In this document: piece by piece, positions 24,501 through 36,550 of the stretch | Position numbering within the stretch: position 1 is the stretch's first letter | How the letters are laid out: each line of letters begins with the position of its first letter | Source of the DNA: Adineta vaga | Lineage: Eukaryota > Rotifera | NCBI GenBank assembly: GCA_021613535.1 | Contig: CP075494.1 | Coordinates: forward strand, 1,984,001-2,048,000 | Direction of reading: 5' to 3' | DNA: 64,000 nt | Program-made: the position numbers and the translations under genes | The notes under the pieces: generated by a model | Told to the model about the DNA's origin: nothing | Database searches by the model: none | What the model saw: the letters and a program-made list of their open reading frames with translations, nothing else

Positions 24501-27500
24501 AAATATCATACAATATTAGAAAAACTTAGTAAGAAAATTCTTTTTTTTCAATTCGAATAAAAAATTTCATTCTAGAAAGTAAAATTGTGATTGTTGAAGA
24601 AGCAGCTGCGATATTCGAAGCACATGTTATAACTGCTTTAAATTCCAAATGTGAACATTTAATTTTAATTGGTGATCATGTTCAATTAAAACCCAATCCA
24701 AATGTATATCATCTTGGAACGAAATATCATCTTGATGTTTCTTTATTCGAACGTTTAATTAAAAATAAACTTCCCAATGTTCGATTAAATATTCAACATC
24801 GAATGCGACCGGAAATCTCTCGCCTTATGAAACATTTCTATGATGATTTAGAAGATCATCAGAGTGTTCAAACTGATCGCGAATCTATCAGTGGAATTGA
24901 TACAAATGTATTTTTTATTAATCATTCAAATATGGAAACAACTATTGATGATGGAAGTTCAAAACGAAATGAATATGAAGCAAAATATGTGATTGAATTA
25001 GCTCAATATTTAATTAAACAAGGTTATCAATCGAAACAAATCACGATTCTTGTAATGTATCTTGGTCAACGACAGTTCATTGCTAAACAAGCGAAATCGA
25101 TACGAAATCTACAGGGAGTTCGAATTCTGGTATTTTATATTTCTTGTTGAAGAAAATGTTTTGACGCTTTTTCTTTTCATAGGTGACGGATAACTATCAA
25201 GGTGAAGAAAATGATATTATTATCTTATCGTTAGTTCGTAGTAATGTAGAAAAACAAATTGGTTTTCTTAAAATTCATAATCGAATATGTGTGGCTTTAT
25301 CACGTGCACGTTGTGGATTATTTGTCATTGGAAATATGAATTTGTTGGGAGAAGTTGACGAAATGTGGAAGAAAATCATTTCATCTCTATTGGAAACAAA
25401 TCAAATTGGAAAAGGTTTAGTTGAGGAAAAAATTCAATCAATAAAAATGATCTTTTTCTATGTGAATAGGATTAACACTTTCTTGTCGACAACATCCACA
25501 AGATCGAATTCTTGCTGATAAACCTGAATCATTTGCACAACGTCCTGAAGGTGGTTGTCGAAAAACATGTGATACTCGACTTGAATGTGGTCATCGTTGC
25601 GAATTAACGTGTCATAATTATGATTTAGAGTAAAAGATAAAAAAAATGAATAATTTTCTTTCAAAAATATTCTTTTTCATTTCAGACATGGCAATATCGT
25701 TTGCCATAAAAAATGTTCTGAACGATTATCATGTGGTCATTTATGCACGAAAAAATGTCATTTTCAAACACCAGATCAACATAGTTCTTGTTATATTTCT
25801 GTTGAAAAGATCATTCCAGAATGTGGTCATAAGATTCAGATTGAATGTTGTGAAAATCCGACAAATCAAGATTGTAAAAAGGCAACATTAAAACAACTAC
25901 CTTGTAATCATATGGTCGAAGTTCCATGTCGAATTATTTCATCACTAAATGAATTAAAACGATTTTCTTGTCCAAAACCATGTGAAACAATACTTGAATG
26001 CACACATAAATGTGTTGGGAAGTGCGGACAATGTTATGCAGGACGATTACATGTTCCATGTGGAGAAAAATGTAAACGTGAATTGATATGTTCACATGTA
26101 AATTTATCGATTGAAGAAAGATTAAGTTCATGTTTAGATTTGTTTTTGTAGGTTTGTAAAGCATCTTGTACTATTGATTGTCCACCTTGTTCACGTGAAT
26201 GTCAAATACATTGTGTACATTCGCGATGTAAGAAGAAATGTGGAGAGATATGTTCACCATGCAAAGAGGTTTTATTTCATTCGTTTATATAAATTATCAT
26301 GAACGTTTTTGAATTTAGCAATGTGATTATCGATGTAAACATTTTCGATGTACTCGTCAATGTTCTGAACTATGTGATCGCGGGCCGTGTAATGAACCAT
26401 GTTACCGGAAATTAAGATGCGGTCATTCTTGTAAGTTTAAATTGCAAATCAAATCAAATCGAATCGAATATTTTTGAATAGGTATTGGCATGTGTGGTGA
26501 ACTATGTCCTCGAGAATGTCGTATATGTGATAAAGACAAAGTTGAAGAAACATTCTTTGGTACTGAAGATGAACCTGATGCACGATTTATTGTTCTACCT
26601 GATTGTAGACATATATGTAATGCATTTGAAATGTTTTGAAGGTTATTTCGTAATGAAATTTTATTTAGTTGAAGTTACTTCACTCGATAGATTTATGGAA
26701 GATTTTGTAAAGAAATCGGATGGACAAACAGCGATTCGTTTTCCTGAATGTCCACTTTGTCGACAAAAGGTATATGAATGTAAACGATATACGCCAATTA
26801 TTAATCAAGCATATGATTTAATCATTCAAGTGAAAAAGAAAATCTTAGGTAATAAATCTAAGGAAGAAATCAATAGTCGACGAAAACAATTAGTCGACAA
26901 ATATGAACGAATTAGAAAAAATTTCCAAGAAATTCAATTCAATGCATCGATGGAAAGATTTTTTTCAATTTTATACAAAGATAATCACTGCTTTTCGGAT
27001 GATAAGTTAAATTTAATAACAAATACGATGACATTTCTTCAAGAAATTTATAAAATTCGAATGGATGGAAGTGAGAAATTACAAAATCATTTATTTGAAG
27101 AACAAGTTAATGAACCATTAAATCAGATTATGAAATATTTCTTTAAACAAGAACGAAATTTTGCCGAACAACAATTAAACGATATTCAATCGGAATTGGA
27201 ACGTATTCGTCGAGTCATTTGTATTGAAACATTTATTTGTTCATTAAAACAAAATTTAGAAGAAAACGAAAAAGAAGGTTTGAAATCAATGCGAGATTTA
27301 ACACGAAAATCTGGTCGATTTACTGATCAAGATCAAGAAAAATTTGATGAATTAATGAAAAAATTTCAACATTTAACTCATTTACCTGGTTTAGGAATTA
27401 CTGACGACGAACGAATACAGATTGTTCGTGCTTTTAATATGGGAAAAGGTCATTGGTATACCTGCCCAAATGGTCATCCTTATATTATCACTGAAGTAAG

Positions 27501-27705
27501 ATCTTTAATTTCTTTCTGTTAAACTGACTTCAAATATATTCTTTAGTGTGGTGGAGCAAATCAAGAAAGTCAATGCCCACAATGCCAAGAACGAATTGGT
27601 GGCCAAAATCATCGTTTATTAGATACAAATCGACATTTTGGTGTAATGGATGGTTCACAACATTCAGCTTGGTCAAACGAAGCAAATTTAAACGTGCCGC
27701 GCTAA
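21542..27705 (+). CDS. ZNFX1-like SF1 helicase with NFX1-type and RZ-type zinc fingers
   Basis: I assemble 17 exons (21542-21654, 21705-21770, 21827-22271, 22321-22542, 22598-22918, 22968-23424, 23480-23656, 23713-24528, 24576-25129, 25183-25414, 25470-25629, 25686-26097, 26152-26268, 26319-26430, 26482-26616, 26669-27495, 27547-27705). All introns are 47-60 nt with GT-AG, and they keep one frame of 1,774 residues. The N-terminal region has the ZNFX1-type segment HFRLLREDFVGPLRDGI. The UPF1-like helicase has Walker A GPPGTGKTFLG (split by an intron), VEEAAAIFE, GDHVQLKP, QHRMRPE, DNYQGEENDI and ALSRARCGLF. An acidic insert lies near EEEEEEQRRRDE. Cysteine/histidine-rich NFX1-type fingers follow, and the end has the RZ finger HWYTCPNGH...CGG...CPQC. 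ZNFX1 proteins bind RNA in germ-granule small-RNA inheritance and antiviral defence. Confidence 0.93.
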
Positions 27706-27882
27706 TATTTTCTTTTGTTTGTCTCATTCCTTTCTATTTTATAAAAGCACGTACAGAAATAATCCAAGAGAAAAAAAAGAATCTTTTGTCATTTGCTCGT
27801 ATTAACAATAAACTTATCTTCTCGTTCAATGGTCAGCTGAAATTGATCTAGTTGAAAGTTATGAAATATTTCCCATGACTTA

Positions 27883-28041
27883 GAAACAGCAAAATTTTAT
27901 AATTGTACTGAAGAATGGTTTGGTTCGTCTTGTCAATATACATTCAACGCATAAGATTTTACATTTGATGATATTGTTCTTATGACATTCGCAGAAAAGT
28001 CAAATGATATGTTCGATACAATATTATTGAATGATACTTCC
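27883..28041 (+). pseudogene. relic of an LDLa/EGF receptor gene, fragment A
   Basis: Translation gives an EGF end (CTEEWFGSSCQYTFN), a TAA, and then the segment DFTFDDIVLMTFAEKSNDM that normally links EGF and LDLa modules in this bdelloid receptor family. Homology stops at 28041 with CCCAGGGAG. The last 27 bases (28012-28038) are identical to the first part of the fragment at 42322, so the two are pieces of near-identical source genes. Confidence 0.65.
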
Positions 28042-28823
28042 CAGGGAGAAAAAAAAATGGTGTAATGCCATTAAAATGTCTCTGATTTTACATAATTATA
28101 ATGATGTAAAACAGTCACAAAAAATGCCCAAAAATGCTGCTCTTCATAATCATTAAAATGGTGTCTTTCAAACATGTGAAACTGATTTAACTGAGGAGCG
28201 TAATAATTGTAATTAAATCAACTATTATTTTGTGAATCTTTTACAGCATTATTCTCGTTATTTTGTGGTCGTAATAATTATTTAATTAATGTTCGTAAAA
28301 ACAATTTTTTTAAAACCATTTTCTTTCGTAAAAACCTTTTCAGCTACAAAATCCAAAAAATTCCTGACACACTCTAAAACTATAGTAAACGTCTTGTGAT
28401 AAAGTTGTTAATTCAAGTATGATACATTTTCTAAAGATTCTTATCGAACGAGAAACAAAGCTAGATACCTTAGCAATTCGACTTTTTCTACTGAGCTCTA
28501 CTGTACATATGCATTTTGTTTCAGTTTAAAACAGTAAATCAATATATAGTCGAATATAGTTCTATCTTTGAAATCTCACTTTTCTATTATGTAAAAGCAA
28601 CATAATATAAGCTTCTCAGTTTAGATACTTTAGTCGATGCATAATACGAAATATAATTGTTGAATTATTAATAATAATTAATAAAGCAATAGCACTAAAT
28701 GTGTCGTCTCAATCGTCAGGGAATTCTAAAGGTGTCACTGTTGCTAGAAATACGAATGTTATGCCAAGATTTTCTCTCTTTGGACTTAATCTTCCTTTTA
28801 AAATATCAATCACTGATAATGAT

Positions 28824-28880
28824 GTTGAGGGTGTGTGTGTGGATATATAGGAGGGAGATCCATACTCACACCCACACCCT
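28824..28880. repeat. telomere-motif hairpin
   Basis: TTGAGGGTGTGTGTGTGG faces CTCACACCCACACCCT with a loop of about 22 bases. Confidence 0.7.
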
Positions 28881-29436
28881 GCGGACGCATAAGCAAGCAA
28901 GTAGACAATTAAAGTTTGCAAGACTCTTCTCTGAGAGAAAGAGAATAGTTGCATTCATGTATGTTCTGTGAAATAAAATGATTTTATCTGGAGGAATGTC
29001 ATATTAACTGTTGAAGTCTATTTTCGATCTGTCTCGTGTTAGGGATAGAGATCGGTGAAAGATAAAAATTAATATAAACACAGCAAGAAACCATGGCAAT
29101 CATGAAACTCGAAATGACTAGAGTTGGTTGATCCATGTATAAGCAGAATACCTATGTACTGAATAATTTGAGTGTTATACTGAAGATTTAATTTGTGACA
29201 CTTACTATAATGTGTTTTAAAGCGATAGAGCTCCAGAATCTGATTCTTTTTTACGTCATAACTTATTGCGCGAGAATATCATATATTACGAATATTTGCG
29301 TGTTAGATGTCTTTTTAATATTCAAAAATAAAAGAAAAGTTAACATTCTTTTCAAAATTATCTCTTTAAGCACTTTAGCTATCTGCTATTTGTGACAACA
29401 ACACCACGTTTTGGATGACTACCATCTTACTTTCTA

Positions 29437-29686
29437 CTAGAGGGTGAGTAGGAAAAACCATGATCGTGATGTTGGAGTTCATGCTGAAAATGAATTACAA
29501 CATAATTCAAAACTGCTCCGTAATGTAGATACTTACTATATTATATATATTTCTATATGTATACATATACGCCTTTCGTTTAATCGTATATACTGATCAT
29601 GGTCTACCAGAGTGCACAAGGGTCTACGAGCATCGTCATAACCACAACCCCACCCACACCCACACCCACACCCACACCCTTCTAGT
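29437..29686. repeat. large telomere-motif inverted element
   Basis: ACTAGAGGGTGAGT on the left and CACACCCTTCTAGT on the right could be the ends of one element with a loop of about 220 bases, longer than the other copies. The right side carries a short perfect telomere-like array (29653-29679). They could equally be two unrelated half-copies. Confidence 0.45.
29653..29679 (-). repeat. interstitial telomere-like array (CCCACA)4.5
   Basis: Four perfect CCCACA units followed by CCC, that is TGTGGG on the minus strand. TGTGGG is the telomere repeat I recall for bdelloids. It is the longest perfect run of this motif in the window. Confidence 0.75.
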
Positions 29687-30082
29687 CGATCTCAATCTCA
29701 GAAGAGTGAAAATTCGAAATGAATAATGATCGATCAATCGAATCTCTCGACAAAAATAGAATTGAATGTTGCTCTAAACCTACAATCTTGCGCAAAACGT
29801 CATTTCGTCATCGTCTGTCAGAGTGATGGGGAGTTAAAAATAAAATTAACTCGAAAGAGAAAATAAGACTAACGAATCTTCTTAAAAGATTATTTGCCAT
29901 CATATCACCTGTCCACATATGAAACCAATCTTCGGTAATCTCAAATCTAAAATTGATGAGAGACCACATTATTAGTATATGAGAGATAAGTGGTTGAAGG
30001 AAGAAACCCCATAGCGAAAAGAGAAAGTGATTATTATCCTCAATGCAAAGTGAAGAATAACAGCGGTAGTTTTCAATGATAT

Positions 30083-30125
30083 TTTATTCAACGTTTCGAC
30101 TAACTACTCAGTCATCATTAGGAGA
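30083..30125 (-). ncRNA. hammerhead-ribozyme-like motif, degenerate
   Basis: On the minus strand the order is CTAATGATGACTGAGTAG then TTAGTCGAAACGTTG. It resembles the hammerhead order CUGAUGA, stem II (GACU/AGUC) and GAAAC found in Penelope-like elements, but the core has CTAATGA instead of CTGATGA and the first stem II pair does not match well. Penelope-like Athena elements of bdelloids are telomere-associated and hammerheads are known in such elements, so it may be an element remnant. Confidence 0.3.
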
Positions 30126-30186
30126 AAATCGAACAAATGAAGAAGAAATTCACCATCGAGCTTACACGTGATCGAGAGAAACGACT

Positions 30187-30279
30187 GATCTTGAGAGTGG
30201 GTGTGGGTCGGTGTGGATGTTTATGTGTGCAAGTCAATATCTCTATTCACCCACATCCACACCCACGCACCATCAAGAT
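30187..30279. repeat. telomere-motif hairpin, long arms
   Basis: ATCTTGAGAGTGGGTGTGGG and further GGTGTGGATG face CACCCACATCCACACCCACG...CATCAAGAT. The arms are about 32 bases and imperfect, the loop is about 28 bases, and the outer ends are ATCTTGA/TCAAGAT. Confidence 0.8.
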
Positions 30280-30324
30280 GGAATGCTCAACCGAATCGCG
30301 GACTGTCTCTTAAATGACTTGTGA

Positions 30325-33009
30325 TTATTGTTTGCGACACAGTTGAAAAATCGATTCTTTGAATGTTTTTCGATATATACTCGAAGGAATTACAAATACC
30401 ACAAAGATCAATATCGATGGTGTAAATGATATAAAATAAGCTGATAAATAGACCCATGGATGACGAGAGACATCAATACATCCAGATAATAAAGAGATCA
30501 CCAAGCGCGGTATTGTTAAAAAGAGTATTATCAAAGGACTGATGATAAGTTGTTTATGTTCTTTCCATTGTTCTTGAATATGTTGTTTATAAGTTTGTCT
30601 ATTTTGTGCATTTGCTCGTCGGCGAGCACTTCCAATGATAATATATAAAGCAGAACAAAGATTTGCAATAAATGGACCAAGAAGATGAATAAATAAAATA
30701 GTTGTATTATAATTTTGAAAAGAACGAGAATAAGAAGTCGTACACCAAGACTGTTGATTTGTTACATAGAAATCTATACTAGGTGCCCCTGGTCTATGGA
30801 ATATGTACTCTTCTTTCTTAGTTTCATGAGTAAACACTTGACGATATATAGATTCATGAATAATCGTCGCCATGATACAAAACGGTAAAATGAATATTAT
30901 CCATCGAGCAGCACGTTTACTTTTCATTTTATCAAATTTGATACCTTTATAAACGCTGAATGCACGTTCAATAGCTACACATGTATTCAACCAAGCATCC
31001 CAATAGAAGAAAAATTTAAGAAAAGTTTCAATTAGTTTACAACCTCCTCGTAGAATTGAAAGACGAGTAGATACGTTCATTTGTGTAATAACAACAAACC
31101 AAAACTTAACTGTAAATATCGAAATAGTCAGAAGAGAAGTAATTGATGATGCAAAGAGATACATTCCACAACCAACATTTCGAACACTTTTGTTTTTAAA
31201 AGTTAATAAAGAGCAAATGCTGTTGATTAAACCAGCAACAAACATAATGATTGTAATAGTAGCACTCATTTTGATGGAGACAGGTTGATTACTGATTGTC
31301 ATATTTCGATTAATTTCATTAAATAAAATATCGTCGAGAGTCAGACCAATACTTTTAACTTGAATATTACAAGGACCACCGACATAGCAATAAGTAGAAT
31401 TATCGACTAAACAATTTGTATAGAAATAATAAAATAAATTAGGGAAAAATGTTTCATACTATAGAACTAAATATATCAATCCGTTTTATATTAGAAACTC
31501 CTCTAATCACTATTGATAAATTATATTTGATAATACTTACTAAAACGTTCAAGAGTAACATTCGCTGGACCGACTACCATGACTAAGAATGTTTCTGTCT
31601 CAGGTTTGTCCATACCTGTTACAAGTAATATATATGTAGCGTGAGCTTGAAGAATGAGTGAAAATTCGGGCACGTCGCGTAATTTACAATTGCGACGATA
31701 AACAGATATTAAATTTTCCAATGAGTTGAGTGGGTTGAAATAATTTTCGTAGAGAAAGTAATCAAGAAGTAATCCATCTTCTTTTAAAAAACTATAGTAT
31801 CCATCTGTAGTTACAGTAACCTTGATAGTTTCGTAATTAAAGTCGGAATTACCACAATTTTTAGAATATTTTTGGCTGTTGTTATTTAATTCTGATGCAT
31901 AAGGTGATTGAATAGCTGATGTAGTATCTATTCAAAGGAATCAATCACATGTTGTTGCGTGATGATAAATTAAAATGATATGACAATAGTATAAAATTGA
32001 GAACATATTTACTGATTTCGAAATATCTGAGCATAATCTTTATCTCACTACATCTGACTCATTATTCTTAAATATCATATATTTTAAATCTATTTTGGAC
32101 ATCTAATTAATACAGATATTGAATATTACTTACTAATGGATTGAATACTGATATTATTTGTACCAAATATTTTAATTGAGAGTGTTCTATTAGACAATTG
32201 ACCACATTCTGTCACAACTAATATGTAGGGAATATTGATTATAAGTTTAGCAGTCATTATAACTTTATTATTAGCTGCACAACCGTCAACGCTTTCTGCG
32301 ATCAAGTTTTGAGATGGAATAAACGGATAGAAATCATATGCATACATATGAATCGCTTTCTTACGATAGAAATTGTCAAGAAGAAAAGTATAGTAGCCAG
32401 TTTCATTTACAGTCAGTTGCACAGCTTTAAAATGATGTTCTCTATAGTCACAATTGAGAAGGAAATATGTTGCATCATCATCTGTAAATTTCGATAAATA
32501 GTTTGATTGGATACTTTGTTGAATATCTATATCGAATAGAAATTAAAATAATCAATATTTTGATTCAATAGTGCAGTACGTAAATACAGTCACTCACTTT
32601 TCCGTTCATAAATGACTTTGTTCGAACCAGATATTGTGATTGTGAATGGTCCTATGACTTTTGGATCATAAGTTGTAATAACTAATATGTATGTTGTGTA
32701 AACTAGAAGTTCAAGAGTGAATTTGAATTGTTCTTTCTTGCAACATTTACCATTCCATGCGATTAAATTGTAAGATGGATTGAGTGGATCAAAATAATTT
32801 TTATAAAAATGACCATATGTATCAATGCTACTGTTACAACTAATAATATAGAAAGCATTGTGATCTACTTTGATCTCTATAGCTTCATAATAGTAATCTA
32901 AATTATTGAATATAACACGAGAAAATATTGTATGATTTGTTGTTAATATTGATGAATAAGTCGCTTGAATGGTTGACGAGATATGCGCTAAATGAAGAAG
33001 AAATAACAT
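30325..33009 (-). CDS. 7TM receptor with three repeated extracellular domains (5' end uncertain)
   Basis: Exons 33009-32598, 32526-32134, 31927-31541 and 31406-30325 join in one frame (757 residues); the three introns (71, 206 and 134 nt) are all phase 1. The first three exons each encode one copy of a domain of about 130 residues (pattern Y-E-I-V-GYY...NL...C...F-L...TYILVVT, ending SITI-GSN), probably a beta sandwich. The last exon gives a stalk with CYVGGPCNIQVKSIGLTLDDIL, then seven hydrophobic helices and a short basic tail. The 7TM part resembles that of the LDLa/EGF receptor at 15.8-20.6 kb. The ATG at 33009 has only a weak hydrophobic start and ATTTAG before GCGCATATC could be an acceptor, so further 5' exons are likely. 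Ligand unknown. Confidence 0.8.
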
Positions 33010-33746
33010 CTGTTAGATGTTTTCAATACATAACTGTTTTTTTTTCTAGAAAAGTTCTTAATATTGATTTGAATAAACATCATAATGATGAATACTTTTC
33101 GTTGCTATTTTTTGATTAAATTAATTAAAACTACTTTGTTCTCAACGAAATATTTCACTTACGAGAGAACGTTCTGAAGTATTCCCTTCGATTTTTAAAA
33201 TTCGTTCATATTTTGATGCTAACTAGTGAGCTATTAAGAACCCTAAAGAGATGTGTTTATATTGAATTGAGACAAAACTCATCAACATATTAACCATTTT
33301 GAAAACTTCTGGGGAGACATCAAGCTCAGAAAAAACTTAAGTTTGGTTTTGTATCTTAAATTTTGCTTAAACAGAATTTAATTAGAATGATTTCTATATA
33401 ATATTTAAGAAAATATTCACTTTATGTAGCAAAAGATCAATGTCCACAATAACTTCTCTAAAACTTCTGATTTATTCTATATACATTATGCTAATTAAAT
33501 TCTCTATTTGGACAAATTCGAAATTCGAAATTCAAAATCAACCTTCCGTTTTTTCCGAGTCCGATGTATCCCGGAGAAATTTTCAAAAAGGTTTATAAGT
33601 TGACGACTTGATAGTTCTGTCTAAACTCAATAAGAATGCAAATCCCTTTAATTTAATTGATAGGTCATTATGTATTATCAAAATACGAGAAAACTTTCGA
33701 AATGAGAGAAAACATCTCAAGAACGTCCTTCCTTAGTTGTTTTATA
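33010..33746. other. spacer without recognisable gene
   Basis: AT-rich DNA that may contain missing 5' exons of the neighbouring receptor. A small ATTCGAAATTCGAAATTC repeat lies at 33517-33536. Nothing else was recognised. Confidence 0.35.
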
Positions 33747-33754
33747 CTCGCCAC

Positions 33755-34208
33755 TAGGGCGCTGCAAGTGGACCAGGACGGGTGTGGGCCCGGGCCCGGG
33801 TCTAATAATTTTTTTAACCTCGGGTCCGGGTCTGAGCCCGGGTCCAATAATATCTTTTTCTTCGGGTTCGGGTCCGGGTCCGGGTCTCAGTTAAAAAAGA
33901 TGGACCCGTAACTCCCTAGGGACTTCTTCAAAATTTGGTGAAAAAATTGAATTTTTCAAGCGTCGACTCGATTGATAGTGATTGTTGATATAATATGAAT
34001 GAACAACACGATTTTTGCACAGATCTTCCCCTTCTGGTAACCACTTAAAACTAGCTACGACTTCGTTCCTTTACATTTCTTATACTCAGAGGCTGCTGTA
34101 GATTGAAAAGGAACAACCAGATTTAGACCCGACCCGGTTGGGTCTGGATCTGATTCCATCGGATCTGAGCCTCACCGGGTCCAGAATATGTGGACCCGCA
34201 GCCCCCTA
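33755..34208. mobile_element. non-autonomous hAT-like element (MITE)
   Basis: The ends are TAGGGCGCTGC and, on the other strand, TAGGGGGCTGC, an 11-bp terminal inverted repeat with one mismatch. The flanks are CTCGCCAC (33747-33754) and CTCACCAC (34209-34216), an 8-bp target duplication with one change, as expected for hAT transposons. The 454-bp body has no ORF of transposase size. It is dominated by CCGGGTCC/GGGTCCGGGT-type tandem sequence near both ends, unusually GC-rich for this window. It ends exactly at the 3' end of the NHL gene. Confidence 0.75.
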
Positions 34209-35216
34209 CTCACCACAAGATTGTTCCAGTATATCAAATTTTTGAATACGATAATTGAAGTAATCAAGAACAAATATATTTCCATAGGTATCAAAACTAA
34301 AATCTAATGGATCATGTAGTTGGTTAGAAGGTGAACCCCAATCATAACATCCAAGTAAACATCGAAAACCATTCGGTCCTGATCCAATTATACGAAGACC
34401 ATTTTTAATCGAAATGAAAAGATATTTTTCAGCGTCTAATACAACTTCTGTTGGGCAATCAAGTTCAATTGTAATATCTTTCGAATTTTTTCCTACTACT
34501 GTTTTTCCAACTGTTTGTCCAAACGCAAATAGATGAATTCTATCAGCCAGACAATCTGCCACATATAAATCAAAATTTGTATCGACAAAGATTCCTTTGG
34601 GAGCACTTAATATATCATTGGGAAATTTTGCTTGACCTGGACCAACTACTACTGTCACTTTTGTCTCATCATAATTTAAAAGTACTATTAAACATTTCAT
34701 GTGCAAAGTCTTTAAACAATATAAAGCATTATTGATGTCAATAAACATAGCTTGACATGACCATTTGATGATTTTAGTAAAGGTATTCGAACTTGATATC
34801 CATTTAATAATTTGCCGATTAGTACTAATATAAATATCACCAATGTTGGTAACAAACATCGAATATATAAACGAATCCTCATAATCACTGATTGTAATCG
34901 TATCGAATCTATCCTTATACCATGTGAGAATTTTATCTTCATCCTTATGTACAATATAAACTGTGTTATTTTTATCGATAAAGAAAACTCCACGTCGGTA
35001 CCCAATTATTTTCTCATCAACAAAAGTCGTTGCATCCGAATTCCATTTTACATTTGGACAAAATTTTGGTTGATTCAATGAATAAACTATAATGAAATGA
35101 AAATATTCTAACAAAAACAATTTTCATAATAAAAAAATAATTGAATTACCTGATATTTTATTGATTACAATCACAAAGAAAGTAACAATAATATCGAAGT
35201 TCTTCTTTTTTAACAT
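34206..35216 (-). CDS. secreted or membrane NHL-repeat protein, probably 3'-truncated
   Basis: Exons 35216-35150 and 35086-34206 (intron 63 nt, phase 1) give 315 residues. Exon 1 encodes a signal-peptide-like FDIIVTFFVIVINKIS. NHL-type beta-propeller blades follow, for example PKGIFVDTNFDLYVADCLADR and PLDFSFDTYGNIFVLDYFN, with the blade ends NRIQKF-like. Such propellers bind proteins or glycans. The final codons are CGE and the TAG stop is formed by the first bases of the hAT-like element at 34208, so the original protein was probably longer. The junction also creates GTGAGT, a possible splice donor, so an alternative end is possible. NHL proteins are abundant in rotifers and no specific role can be assigned. 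Confidence 0.82.
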
Positions 35217-36550
35217 ATTGGATAAGATTTCTTACTTGATATGAACTATAATGCAACGGTATATATGGTAACTAAAAACTATGATTTATATCTCTCTTTC
35301 TACTTTTTATTGACACGCAAAACATTTCAGAACAACATGCTTTATTTTCTTGGAAAATATTATTAGATTTTTAAAAGATGAATTTGAAAATTAAGTCCTG
35401 ACATTGACCAAAGTCAAGAAAACTGTGTGATATGCAAATATGCTTTATATCAAAACAACAAAGTAATATCGATGCTTAATATGAATATAAAGATTTTTGA
35501 TAAAGCTAAAAGGCTGATTTTTACTTCGTATTTAGATATAATTAAGAGATAGAAGCAGAGAATGAGTGATTATAAAAATGTGTGTAGTTTTTATTAAATC
35601 TTTGAAAGTACTTTGTTCAAGTGAAAGTCATGAATATATAAAAATAAATATATCAACATTGTTTTACTGAATAAAAAACTAACTATACTGAATTATTTCA
35701 GTGGATGAAAAAAAAATAGATTGTAAGTTTTAATGGTAATTGTTTATAGAAATTTAATAAGATAATTTTGAATTTTATACTTTTATCAGCAGTTAAATGG
35801 TTAGAAAACATTAGTCGAATTTTGAATCGATGAATTCTTCATTTCAAACACCATTTTGGATTGAACATGAACAGTATAGTTATTCATCGTTGAATATTAT
35901 ATTAAGAAAGCTTCTGAAATTCGTCTGTGTTCAATTATGAATCTTGAGGGTGGGTATGGGTGTGGTGTGTGTGTGAGTGTGGGTGAGCATGTGGGACTTG
36001 TTAATCAATACACCCACACCCACACCCAAATGAGAAGTTTAGGGGTTTAGAACATTTTTGTTATGTACATAAATTTAATATTCCGATTGGAAAGGAAAGG
36101 GGATATATTTGAAAACGGTTAGATACGTTCAGTTCAGTTGTAGAAATATAATTTTCTCAAAATTAGTAACAGTTGCAGATGATTCGAATATTTCCTGTCT
36201 TCAATTGCTCTATATGAGCAGACCATGTATACGATAGATAGTCCTATAGTTTGGTCTCAGCTATATTTTTAAATTTATCCCTTGCGAGTAATAATTGTTA
36301 AACGATCTAGTCACTGTTCATCTGTCTTATCGATTTGTGTTCGTTTCAAATGAAACAATCAATACAATGGCAATCGTTGGTATAATTCGATTGGTTTTAT
36401 TTTGTGATAATTTGTTACATAAAAAAGTTACATAATTACTCATACCATTTATATTATCACTAAAATAGAAAAAAATTAATACATTGGGGATATGGGTATG
36501 AACATATGGTCAAATTATTGACAGCTAGTTGTCTCAGATAACACATTCGA
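35217..36550. other. intergenic region
   Basis: AT-rich sequence with one clear hairpin (35941-36030). No gene was recognised on either strand. Confidence 0.45.
35941..36030. repeat. telomere-motif hairpin, long arms
   Basis: ATCTTGAGGGTGGGTATGGG with GTGTGGTGTGTGTGTGAGTG faces ACACCCACACCCACACCC. The right terminal CTCAAGAT is missing, replaced by AAATGAG. Confidence 0.7.

Larger units (their letters stand above)
28042..30324. other. repeat-rich non-coding region
   Basis: No gene is recognised. It contains three telomere-motif elements (28824-28880, 29437-29686, 30187-30279), a short true CCCACA array and a hammerhead-like motif near 30083-30125, all listed separately. Open frames such as 28699-28971 run through a hairpin and are not convincing. 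Confidence 0.5.

Noticed and set aside
28699-28971. 90-codon plus-strand frame and its minus-strand partner
   Set aside because: The frame passes through a telomere-motif hairpin (THTHTL-type translation) and has no recognisable protein content.
29437-30279. CRISPR-like array of regularly spaced repeats
   Set aside because: The repeats are inverted, irregularly spaced and simple-sequence based; gene structure is eukaryotic.
33657-33911. 84-codon frame with GSGSGSGP-type translation
   Set aside because: It is the translation of CCGGGTCC tandem repeats in the hAT-like element.
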